From NCBI GenBank assembly GCA_028288775.1, contig JAQGHP010000300.1, forward strand, positions 1 to 7,232: 7,232 nt of DNA. The letters run 5' to 3'. The notes under the pieces were generated by a model that searched no databases, was not told the origin of the DNA, and saw only the letters and a list, made by a program, of their open reading frames with translations. Positions 1 through 5,492 of the stretch are shown in pieces. The translations under genes were made by a program, and so were the position numbers. The DNA comes from Phycisphaerales bacterium (GTDB lineage: Bacteria; Planctomycetota; Phycisphaerae; Tepidisphaerales; Tepidisphaeraceae). The number at the start of each line of letters is the position of its first letter. Position 1 is the first letter of the stretch.

Positions 1-1273
1 CGATCAGCTCGGGGATCGAAGCCTTCGTCAGATCGAACGGCTTATCCGGCGAGGCCTTGCCGTCCGTGCCCTTGTAGACGATGCGCCAGAAGCGGCCGCG
101 ATCCTTGTCGCGGCCGGGGTGGTGCAAATCCACCTCGTAGTGCCCGATGATCCGGTTGTAAAAGTCTGCGATGTACAACGCCCCGTCCGGCCCCAGCTTG
201 ATGCATACCGGGCGGAACCACGCATCATCGCTCGCGAGGAAATCCGGCGCATCGTCCGCATGCACCGCCGACCCACGCGGCGTAAGCTGCGCGCGGTTGA
301 TCCGACCCGTCACCACGTTCCCCACCAGCATCATGTCGCGATACCCCGGCGGATATTGCTCGGCCACATAATCCACCAGCCCTGCGATCGCGCTCGACCC
401 GTACATGTGATCCGCGATGTCCGGGCCGAAGCCCAGCCCATCATGCGGCTTGCCGAAGCTCGAGTAGTACGCCCCGCGCAGCGTGAGCAGAATCGGCATC
501 GTCTCGCAGTCGCTCGTGTAGAGATTGCCCAGCGGGTCCAGGCACAACCCGAAGGGGTTCACCTGCCCGTGCGTCTGCTGCTCGACGTGCGAACCATCGG
601 GCCGGAAGCGGTAGGTATTGCCCGAGTTGAGCGTCATGCCCGACCCGTCCGTGCCCTTGATGTTCGACGTGTTCTTGAAGCCGTGGACTGCGTAGACGTA
701 CCCGTCAAACCCTTCGGTGAACGAGCCAGTCATGCCGTGCGTGTCGTCGTGGGCCTGGCCCGCAATGACGATCTTGCGCTGGTCGGCGACGCCCCCGCCG
801 GTAGTGTCGGCCATCCGCCACACGCCGGGAATGCTATAGACGAGCGCCGTGTCATGCCCCCCCTGCGCCGGCAGCGGCAGCACGCCGACGGGGATGTTCA
901 GATCATCGGCAAACGTGGTGATCTTGCGGGCTTTGCCATCAGGGCCGAAGTCTTCGAGAATCTTCACGCTGTCGCGGGCCTTGTTCTTGCGGTCCTCGGG
1001 CGCCGGGAACGGGTACTCGATGGTGTCGGTGACCCAGAGCCTGCCGCGTTCGTCGAAGGCAATGTTGATCGGCTTATGAATCTCCGGCTCGGAAGCGACG
1101 AGCTGCGCTTCGAACCCGGGCGGCAGGTGAAATGCCGCGGCTTCGGCCGCCGGCGTCCGCGGCCCCGCCGCGACGACCGCATCCGCCCCCCGCGCCCGCG
1201 CCAGGCCAACGAACGTCCCCGTCCCGACTCCGACCGCCATGCCCAACAGAGCAAGTACCCTACAACTGCGCAT
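1..1273 (-). CDS. PVC-type putative membrane-bound dehydrogenase (beta-propeller), N-terminal part, truncated by window edge
   Basis: An open frame runs from the ATG at 1273 leftwards to base 2 without a stop, giving 424 residues; the C-terminus lies outside the window. Residues 1-32 form a signal peptide (MRSCRVLALLGMAVGVG, then an A-R-A-R-G-A-D-A region), so the protein is exported. Residues 48-85 carry the family's opening block: FHLPPGFEAQLVASEPEI, then KPINIAFDERGRLWVTDT. Later blade-like motifs are HDDTHGMTGSFTEGFDGYVY (175-194), VNPFGLCLDPLGNLYTSDCE (238-257), and GPDGALYIADFYNRIIGHYE (361-380). These match the planctomycete/verrucomicrobial dehydrogenase N-terminal family (TIGR02604 type), a propeller related to soluble sugar dehydrogenases. 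Full-length members often add HEAT repeats and a CxxCH cytochrome c domain, which cannot be checked here. The start is supported by GGGAG seven bases upstream. Substrate and actual redox activity are unknown; the family name is itself putative. Confidence 0.9.
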   Translation of the reverse strand, partial: MRSCRVLALLGMAVGVGTGTFVGLARARGADAVVAAGPRTPAAEAAAFHLPPGFEAQLVASEPEIHKPINIAFDERGRLWVTDTIEYPFPAPEDRKNKARDSVKILEDFGPDGKARKITTFADDLNIPVGVLPLPAQGGHDTALVYSIPGVWRMADTTGGGVADQRKIVIAGQAHDDTHGMTGSFTEGFDGYVYAVHGFKNTSNIKGTDGSGMTLNSGNTYRFRPDGSHVEQQTHGQVNPFGLCLDPLGNLYTSDCETMPILLTLRGAYYSSFGKPHDGLGFGPDIADHMYGSSAIAGLVDYVAEQYPPGYRDMMLVGNVVTGRINRAQLTPRGSAVHADDAPDFLASDDAWFRPVCIKLGPDGALYIADFYNRIIGHYEVDLHHPGRDKDRGRFWRIVYKGTDGKASPDKPFDLTKASIPELI

Positions 1274-1280
1274 GCGATTG

Positions 1281-1285
1281 CTCCC
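1281..1285 (-). promoter_or_regulatory. Ribosome binding site of the dehydrogenase gene
   Basis: On the minus strand the sequence reads GGGAG, then the seven-base spacer caatcgc, then ATG. This fixes the start at 1273 and places a clean signal peptide at the N-terminus. Confidence 0.75.
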
Positions 1286-1321
1286 GTAAGTGTGGAACCC
1301 GCCCCCGCCCCGGCCGACGAC

Positions 1322-1370
1322 TATTGTGGCGGCATTGCCCATGAGATGAAACCCGCCGCCGAGAACAATA
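1322..1370 (-). promoter_or_regulatory. Inverted repeat / potential leader stem-loop upstream of the dehydrogenase gene
   Basis: TATTGTGGCGGC (1322-1333) is complementary to GCCGCC (1355-1360) and ACAATA (1365-1370). A four-base bulge (gaga) lies in the right arm and a 21-base loop lies between the arms. In a leftward transcript it would form a 6+6-bp stem about 50 bases before the start codon. It could be a 5' UTR structure or a protein-binding site, or chance in GC-rich DNA. No known riboswitch is recognised. Confidence 0.3.
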
Positions 1371-1560
1371 CCGGCCAACCCGCCCGCCGGTTGAAAGCGA
1401 CACTGGCTCACCCGCCGATCAACGTCACTGGCCTCCCGACGCAAGAACGCATGGCGTGAATGATTTGAATGATTGCGAACGATTTTTTTGGGGGAGTATC
1501 GGCCCGCCGCCGTTCCCATGCACCACACCCCACGCACGTCAAACCCCGCGCACGGCCCGC

Positions 1561-1590
1561 TGCACGACCCCCTGCACGAACCATGCACGA
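1561..1590. repeat. TGCACGA direct repeats, cluster 1 (three copies)
   Basis: Exact TGCACGA occurs at 1561, 1573 and 1584, so the copies are 12 and 11 bp apart. A near match, TGCACCA, lies at 1519. Same heptamer and orientation as the cluster at 1636-1662. Probable protein-binding sites in the intergenic region between divergent genes; the binding factor is unknown. Confidence 0.5.
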
Positions 1591-1632
1591 TGCGCAGCCC
1601 CGAACCACATTTTCGATAGCGCCACAGGGGTG

Positions 1633-1662
1633 TCGTGCACGAGTTTGCACGAAATTGCACGA
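1633..1662. repeat. TGCACGA direct repeats, cluster 2 (three copies, 10-bp period) with terminal palindrome
   Basis: Exact TGCACGA occurs at 1636, 1646 and 1656, a strict 10-bp period that puts every copy on the same face of the helix. The units read TGCACGAGTT, TGCACGAAAT and TGCACGAGCT. The first copy is also half of the perfect 10-bp palindrome TCGTGCACGA (1633-1642). Weak variants continue to the right (TGCAGCA at 1677, CGCACAA at 1688). The layout resembles a cooperative transcription-factor array. An iteron-like role is possible, but no replication gene is near. Confidence 0.55.
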
Positions 1663-1792
1663 GCTTTTCGACCCGTTGCAGCAAGATCGCACAACAACCG
1701 ATTCCCGCGTAGCGCTTCCGCCGCCAAGGCCGGCGTCCCGCCCGCCCGATGTCCCGGAATGTCTCATTTTGTCACAGTTTTCCTGTTTTTCG

Positions 1793-1821
1793 TTGCCAAT
1801 ACTTGCTAAAAACTTTATAAC
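1793..1821 (+). promoter_or_regulatory. Candidate sigma-70-type promoter, rightward
   Basis: TTGCCA (1793-1798) and TATAAC (1816-1821) are separated by exactly 17 bases, and each box matches the consensus at five of six positions. It sits in an AT-rich island in otherwise GC-rich DNA. Transcription would begin near 1828, leaving a leader of about 680 bases before the PEP-CTERM gene at 2506 unless another promoter lies closer. AT-rich sequence raises the chance of a random match. Confidence 0.4.
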
Positions 1822-1854
1822 ATTGGCCCCATCAATGTGTTACGGAAATTGGGA

Positions 1855-1875
1855 AAATGTCATAGTGTGACATTT
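1855..1875. promoter_or_regulatory. 21-bp palindrome, candidate operator
   Basis: AAATGTCA (1855-1862) and TGACATTT (1868-1875) are perfect inverted arms of 8 bp around a 5-bp centre (tagtg). The size and symmetry are typical of a site for a dimeric helix-turn-helix repressor. It lies just downstream of the expected start of the rightward promoter at 1793-1821 and between it and a candidate leftward promoter. A TTGTCAC half-site-like sequence occurs at 1769. No regulator gene is in the window. Confidence 0.45.
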
Positions 1876-1931
1876 GTCGTATCATGCCTTCAGGCGGGGG
1901 TTTACAGCGATTTTGTGTGAATCGGATCCGA

Positions 1932-1959
1932 ATTATATCGCCTTCGCCGTCTTTGTTTA
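1932..1959 (-). promoter_or_regulatory. Candidate sigma-70-type promoter, leftward
   Basis: On the minus strand TAAACA (1959-1954) is followed after 16 bases by a perfect TATAAT (1937-1932). The -35 box matches at only four of six positions. Transcription would start near 1925, beside the palindrome TCGGATCCGA (1922-1931), and run toward the dehydrogenase gene with a leader of about 650 bases. Support is modest because the region is AT-rich. Confidence 0.3.
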
Positions 1960-2048
1960 GCCGGCTCTCCCCTTCGCTGAAGCCGCAGTACGAAATCCTG
2001 ACATCATCCTAACACGTGCCCCGGTCGCACGCAAGCCATTTTTAGTTT

Positions 2049-2070
2049 TTTTGCGGCGAAGCCGACAAAA
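2049..2070. repeat. Short inverted repeat with T-run and A-run arms
   Basis: TTTTGCGGC (2049-2057) pairs with GCCG-a-CAAAA (2061-2070) around a GAA loop, with one bulged A, giving nine base pairs. A T7 run forms the left flank and part of the arm. It resembles a terminator hairpin, but the T tract does not follow a GC stem on either strand, so it is not a canonical intrinsic terminator. It might attenuate read-through from the candidate promoter at 1793. Confidence 0.3.
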
Positions 2071-2490
2071 GCTTGGATGAATCCGGCCGGGGGATTCAGG
2101 GCGCTGCTGCGCCTGCTCGGGCATGGAGCGATCACGCCCTTCGGCCGCATGGGGCATTGCGCTGTTCGAAAGTGGTCACCGCCTATAGGGGGCGCGCCGC
2201 GCGCGGTGTCACTAGAATTCGCGCGACCGTTTCATGGAAAGGGTGCTCCTGGAACTTCACGCCGGGGCAAGCGCAGCGCCGCCCCGGATCTCCTCCGACC
2301 GGGGGAACCAGAAGGTAGAGGATTCGTTGTTTACGCTGCCGGATCAGGCGAATGAGCGCGCCCGACTCTGGGGACAAATCGAAACTTTACGAAATTTGCT
2401 TGCGGCCCAAGGTCGAGGCCGTTAGCGTGAACGTCCGGACCAAACGCCCAAGGGTTTCGCCGACCGACTTTCCCACAAATTGAAACGCAC
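2071..2490. other. Intergenic stretch with no recognised gene
   Basis: Several overlapping open frames cross this stretch on both strands. None has a ribosome binding site, recognisable homology or a signal peptide. The most protein-like is a 63-codon frame at 2234-2425 (ends ..LWGQIETLRNLLAAQ), which starts without a Shine-Dalgarno sequence. The region may carry the untranslated leader or the proximal promoter of the PEP-CTERM gene, but no convincing -35/-10 pair was found. Confidence 0.4.
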
Positions 2491-2492
2491 AG

Positions 2493-2497
2493 AGGAG
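2493..2497 (+). promoter_or_regulatory. Ribosome binding site of the PEP-CTERM gene
   Basis: AGGAG lies eight bases before the ATG at 2506, within agaggagaactgaac. It supports that start and the signal peptide that follows. Confidence 0.8.
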
Positions 2498-2505
2498 AAC
2501 TGAAC

Positions 2506-3240
2506 ATGCTGAAGTGGACTGTTGCCCTATCCTACATTCTGGGCTCGACGGCGGCAGCCAGCACATCGGTTAACCTCGACGTCACCCAGCTTCCCTCCAG
2601 CACGGGATGGACGTACCAAAGTCTTGCACCAATTACTCTGCCGCCCGAGTCGCAGGTCTTTTCCGTGGTCACCGGCGCAATCGCCCAGAATTCCATAGGC
2701 TTCGGGGAAACCGGCCCCGGATACACCTACCCCCGCACGTCGATCGATCTGTCGCAACCCGTGACACTGCTCGCGCGGGCCCTGGTCACCCAGTCCGAGC
2801 CCGTAACGGCCGACAATGGGGCCTACGCCCTTTCCTTCGGAATCGAAACCCTCAGTAACTCAGTCGGATTCGGCCTGGCCAACGACGGCGGAACATTCCG
2901 CATTCAGGACAACTCCGGGCAAATTCTCTCCACCGCGATCGACACGTCGCAGTTTCATGATTACCGAATGGTCGCCGACTTCACTGCCGGCACGTACACG
3001 CTATTCGTGGACAACGTCCAAATCGGCACGGGCATCGTCGCGGCGGGCGGCGGCCTCGACGCAATCTACTTCGGCGACGGCACACGCTCGTCAAACGCCA
3101 AAGGTGAGATCGCCGCTTTCGAAGTGAGTTCCTCGCCTGAGCCCTCTTCGGTGGCCCTGCTTGGCACGGGTGGAATTCTGTTGTTGGCAAGACGGCGGGG
3201 TGTGGCGCGGAGATATCGTCTCACGGAGAGCGCGCTCTGA
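2506..3240 (+). CDS. PEP-CTERM sorting-domain protein with LamG/concanavalin-like fold
   Basis: The protein has 244 residues. Residues 1-18 (MLKWTVALSYILGSTAAA) are a short signal peptide. The body is rich in Thr, Ser, Gly and beta-strand-like segments. FHDYRMVADFTAGTYTLFVD (150-169) followed by NVQIGTG, and IYFGDGT (187-193), are typical of LamG-like jelly-roll domains in planctomycete exported proteins. The C-terminus carries a PEP-CTERM signal: PEP at 211-213, a hydrophobic segment VALLGTGGILLLA (216-228) and the basic cluster RRR (229-231). By analogy with known systems, an exosortase would recognise this tripartite signal and process and anchor the protein at the surface. No exosortase gene is in the window. 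Thirteen further residues (GVARRYRLTESAL) follow the RRR, a rather long tail for this signal. A glycan or matrix role is inferred only from the fold. Confidence 0.88.
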   Translation: MLKWTVALSYILGSTAAASTSVNLDVTQLPSSTGWTYQSLAPITLPPESQVFSVVTGAIAQNSIGFGETGPGYTYPRTSIDLSQPVTLLARALVTQSEPVTADNGAYALSFGIETLSNSVGFGLANDGGTFRIQDNSGQILSTAIDTSQFHDYRMVADFTAGTYTLFVDNVQIGTGIVAAGGGLDAIYFGDGTRSSNAKGEIAAFEVSSSPEPSSVALLGTGGILLLARRRGVARRYRLTESAL

Positions 3241-3256
3241 AGGATCGAACGCGACA

Positions 3257-3278
3257 GGATTGATTGTTCACGCAATCC
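3257..3278 (+). terminator. Weak hairpin after the PEP-CTERM gene
   Basis: GGATTG (3257-3262) and CAATCC (3273-3278) can form a 6-bp stem with a 10-base loop, 16 bases after the stop codon, followed by gtttcc. The T run is too short and the stem too weak for a confident intrinsic terminator. Confidence 0.2.
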
Positions 3279-3690
3279 GTTTCCCCACACCTTTGTCACG
3301 CCCTCCGGGGGGACGAGACCCTGGGTGTTGAGTTGACGCTTTGACAGTCACCGGCGGACGGGTTCGCGCCAGGCCCTTCGCGGCGAAGCATCCCTTCCCG
3401 CCGAGGACTGCCGGGCGATAAACTGCTCCGGCCGCCGCAACGAGCGGCGATGCCCTTCCCTCGGGGGATTTCAGTGCGAGTCCCGGCCTGAAGCAGTGTT
3501 ATCCCCCTTCCCGATTCCGCTATCCGTTTTTCAGAGACTCCCGACCCCTTAGGTCCCAATGGTCATCGACTGGAAGCCCGCCCCTTTCCCCTGTCGGCAC
3601 CTTGCCGTACTCATGTGATGCTGGTCCAATGCACGCGGTTGCCCATCTCATTCCCGTTCGACAAAGTCGGCAGTTCCCGGATCCGGATGC
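3279..3690. other. Intergenic stretch with no recognised gene
   Basis: The roughly 410 bases between the PEP-CTERM gene and the tandem paralogues show no supported gene. Open frames on the minus strand here lack ribosome binding sites and recognisable protein features. TTGACG (3333) and TTGACA (3341) look like -35 boxes, but no -10 box lies at the right distance. The promoter for the downstream pair should be in this region but is not identified. Confidence 0.4.
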
Positions 3691-3697
3691 GGCCGAC

Positions 3698-3704
3698 GGA
3701 GGGG
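3698..3704 (+). promoter_or_regulatory. Ribosome binding site of tandem paralogue 1
   Basis: GGAGGGG is followed by the seven-base spacer tcttctc and the ATG at 3712. The preceding bases (gacggaggg) and pyrimidine-rich spacer recur before the second paralogue. Confidence 0.8.
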
Positions 3705-3711
3705 TCTTCTC

Positions 3712-5475
3712 ATGAGCGTAAGTCATCGAATGTACAACGTCGCGGGGTCGCCGGCCGTTACCGTTGCTTTAATCTGCATTTGTCTTGCGTGGCCGTTATT
3801 TGCGGGAGGTTTGGCGCGGGCGGGCAACATATTTGATGACGACTGGACACCGCCCAAGCGGGCGGAAAAGGCGGTGGCCCCGCTCCTCCCGCCGCCGGAC
3901 GTGTCCAATTCGGAAACCCCCGAGCCGGTTGCAAAGCCGCCGATGCCGCCTGTTGCTTCGCCCGAGGCCGTGGCGGCCCCTCCGGCCCGTCTTCCGCCGC
4001 CCTCGCCCTTGAAAGAGGGCCGGCTGCCGGTCCCAGGCAAGACGAGCACGGCACAATCCCGGAAGCTGTTCAAGGAAGTATTTTCCGAGCAGTTAAAGGA
4101 CCGCTCGGTCCCGGCCCGTCGGAAGCTCGCGCAGGCATTGCTCAATTACGCCGAGAAAGCAAAAGACGCCCCCGCCGACGAATTCGTCCTGTTCACGGGG
4201 GCGATCGAGGCCGCGGAGGAGGGCGCGAGCCTGCGCCTGAGTTTCAGTGCGGCGGAGAAACTGGCCAAGGCGTTCGACGTGGATGAATTCGCAACGAAGG
4301 TCGAGGCGGCCGCCAAGGTTTGGTCCGCCCCCGCCACGCCGGCCGCGCCTACCGCAAGCGTCGCCAACGTGCAGTCGACCTTCGACGTGATCGACCAACT
4401 GGCTTCCGAAGACGACTTTGCCGCCGCAACGGCGTTGGAGGCGTCGCTTCAGCGCGCGGCCGGGAGCATCCGGGATTCCGACTTAAAATCGGCGGTTAAG
4501 AACCATTTGCACGATCTCGGGTCCATGCGCGAAGCAAGAGAGAGGCTCGGCCCGGGCTTGGAGAAGCTCAAGCAATTGCCCGACGATCCTGCCGGTAATT
4601 TTGCGGTCGGTGCATACCTGTGCTTCACGAGGGGCCAATGGGAAAAGGGGCTGCCGTTCCTGGCTAAAGGCGACGACGCGGTAATGAAAGCCCTTGCGTC
4701 GGCTGAGGTCCGCGGCAATGACGACTCGGTGGCTGTGGCGAAGCTCGCGGACGGCTGGTGGGACGCCGCGGCCAAGATGGCGGGATCGAAGCGAACGGCG
4801 GTCCTTCAACACGCGGCCGCATTGTATCGTAAATCCGTCGATGGATTGTCAGGCTTGCGGCGGCTTTCGATCGAAAAGCGTCTTAACGACATTCCGACGG
4901 CGACTGCCGCCCGTCGTATCGATTTACTCGAAATGCTCGATCCTGCCCTGGACTTCGTAGGGGGTCGCTTACGCTTGGAAGACGGGGCCCTCGCGTGCGA
5001 CATTTCCGACGTGGCCCGTGTGGAATTCCCATACACGCCGCCCGAGGAATACGATTATCGTGTTTCCTTCACGATCACGAAGGGGAGTGAGGCGGTCAGT
5101 CAGATCTGCAGCGCAACGGATCGCCAGTTTAACTGGACGTTCGGGGGATGGAACAACACGATTACTGGATTTGACCTGATCCAGGGGCACACGTGTGAAC
5201 AACCGGGAAACACGACGGGCAAGCGGAGCAAGAGGTGGTCGGTCAACGGCCAGCGATATACTTCCGTCGTCAAAGTCCGCAAGTCGGGCGTTGAAGGGTA
5301 TATCAACGATCAACTCATTTCGAGCTGGAAGACGGACTATAGCGATATGAGTCTTCACACCGGCTGGGAGCTCAGACGGTCCAATACGCTGGGATTCGGG
5401 GCATACCAGACTGCAATCCAATGCGATTTCGCCGAAGTGATCGAAGTCACGGGCCATGGCAAAACATTGCGTTAG
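3712..5475 (+). CDS. Secreted planctomycete-type protein, helical modules plus C-terminal jelly-roll domain (paralogue 1)
   Basis: The protein has 587 residues. Residues 1-37 are a signal peptide with hydrophobic core VALICICLAWPLFAGG and cleavage expected after A-R-A (35-37). The mature protein begins GNIFDDDWTPPKRAE (38-52). A proline-rich linker follows (about 53-110, including VAKPPMPPV). An alpha-helical module spans about 113-204 (KLFKEVFSEQLKDRSVPARR at 118-137). A second helical part covers 220-394, with VGAYLCFTRGQWEKGLPFLA (299-318) and LYRKSVDGLSGL (371-382), resembling TPR-like repeats. The C-terminal domain (about 401-583) has PPEEYDYRVSF (443-453), FGGWNN (477-482), YTSVVKVRKSGVEGYI (516-531) and KTDYSD (540-545), a concanavalin-like pattern I recall from many planctomycete proteins. 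No catalytic site is visible. The next gene, 17 bases downstream, encodes its paralogue, so the two probably form an operon. Function unknown; an extracellular binding or scaffold role is inference. Confidence 0.9.
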   Translation: MSVSHRMYNVAGSPAVTVALICICLAWPLFAGGLARAGNIFDDDWTPPKRAEKAVAPLLPPPDVSNSETPEPVAKPPMPPVASPEAVAAPPARLPPPSPLKEGRLPVPGKTSTAQSRKLFKEVFSEQLKDRSVPARRKLAQALLNYAEKAKDAPADEFVLFTGAIEAAEEGASLRLSFSAAEKLAKAFDVDEFATKVEAAAKVWSAPATPAAPTASVANVQSTFDVIDQLASEDDFAAATALEASLQRAAGSIRDSDLKSAVKNHLHDLGSMREARERLGPGLEKLKQLPDDPAGNFAVGAYLCFTRGQWEKGLPFLAKGDDAVMKALASAEVRGNDDSVAVAKLADGWWDAAAKMAGSKRTAVLQHAAALYRKSVDGLSGLRRLSIEKRLNDIPTATAARRIDLLEMLDPALDFVGGRLRLEDGALACDISDVARVEFPYTPPEEYDYRVSFTITKGSEAVSQICSATDRQFNWTFGGWNNTITGFDLIQGHTCEQPGNTTGKRSKRWSVNGQRYTSVVKVRKSGVEGYINDQLISSWKTDYSDMSLHTGWELRRSNTLGFGAYQTAIQCDFAEVIEVTGHGKTLR

Positions 5476-5479
5476 CGAC

Positions 5480-5485
5480 GGAGGG
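5480..5485 (+). promoter_or_regulatory. Ribosome binding site deciding the GTG start of paralogue 2
   Basis: GGAGGG lies seven bases before GTG at 5493. The context gacggaggg plus pyrimidine spacer matches that of paralogue 1 (gacggagggg, tcttctc). An in-frame ATG at 5421 lies inside the previous gene, lacks a comparable site and would bury the signal peptide behind 24 extra residues. Confidence 0.8.
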
Positions 5486-5492
5486 CTTTTTC

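Noticed and set aside
119..1459. Long 446-codon open frame on the plus strand
   Set aside because: It lies antisense to the dehydrogenase gene, is arginine/proline-rich with no recognisable domain, and has no ribosome binding site. It is an antisense shadow in GC-rich DNA.
1573..1662. TGCACGA repeats as sigma-54 (-24/-12) promoters for the PEP-CTERM gene
   Set aside because: The repeats resemble TGGCACG-N4-TTGC, but the invariant GG is TG in every copy. The spacing to the following GC is 9 or 11 bases in most copies rather than 10.
1469..1870. Overlapping plus- and minus-strand open frames in the intergenic region
   Set aside because: Low-complexity Arg/Ala/Pro/His translations, no ribosome binding sites, and they run through the repeat clusters and candidate promoter.
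2234..2425. 63-codon plus-strand frame with a plausible helical C-terminus
   Set aside because: No Shine-Dalgarno sequence before the ATG, no recognised family, and competing frames of similar length overlap it. Possibly a gene remnant but not supportable.
3333..3346. TTGACG and TTGACA as -35 boxes for the tandem operon
   Set aside because: No TATAAT-like element occurs 16-18 bases downstream; the sequence there is GC-rich.
3677..3686. Palindrome CCGGATCCGG just before the ribosome binding site of paralogue 1
   Set aside because: Only 10 bp and GC-rich; palindromes of this sort are common by chance here. Not supported as an operator.
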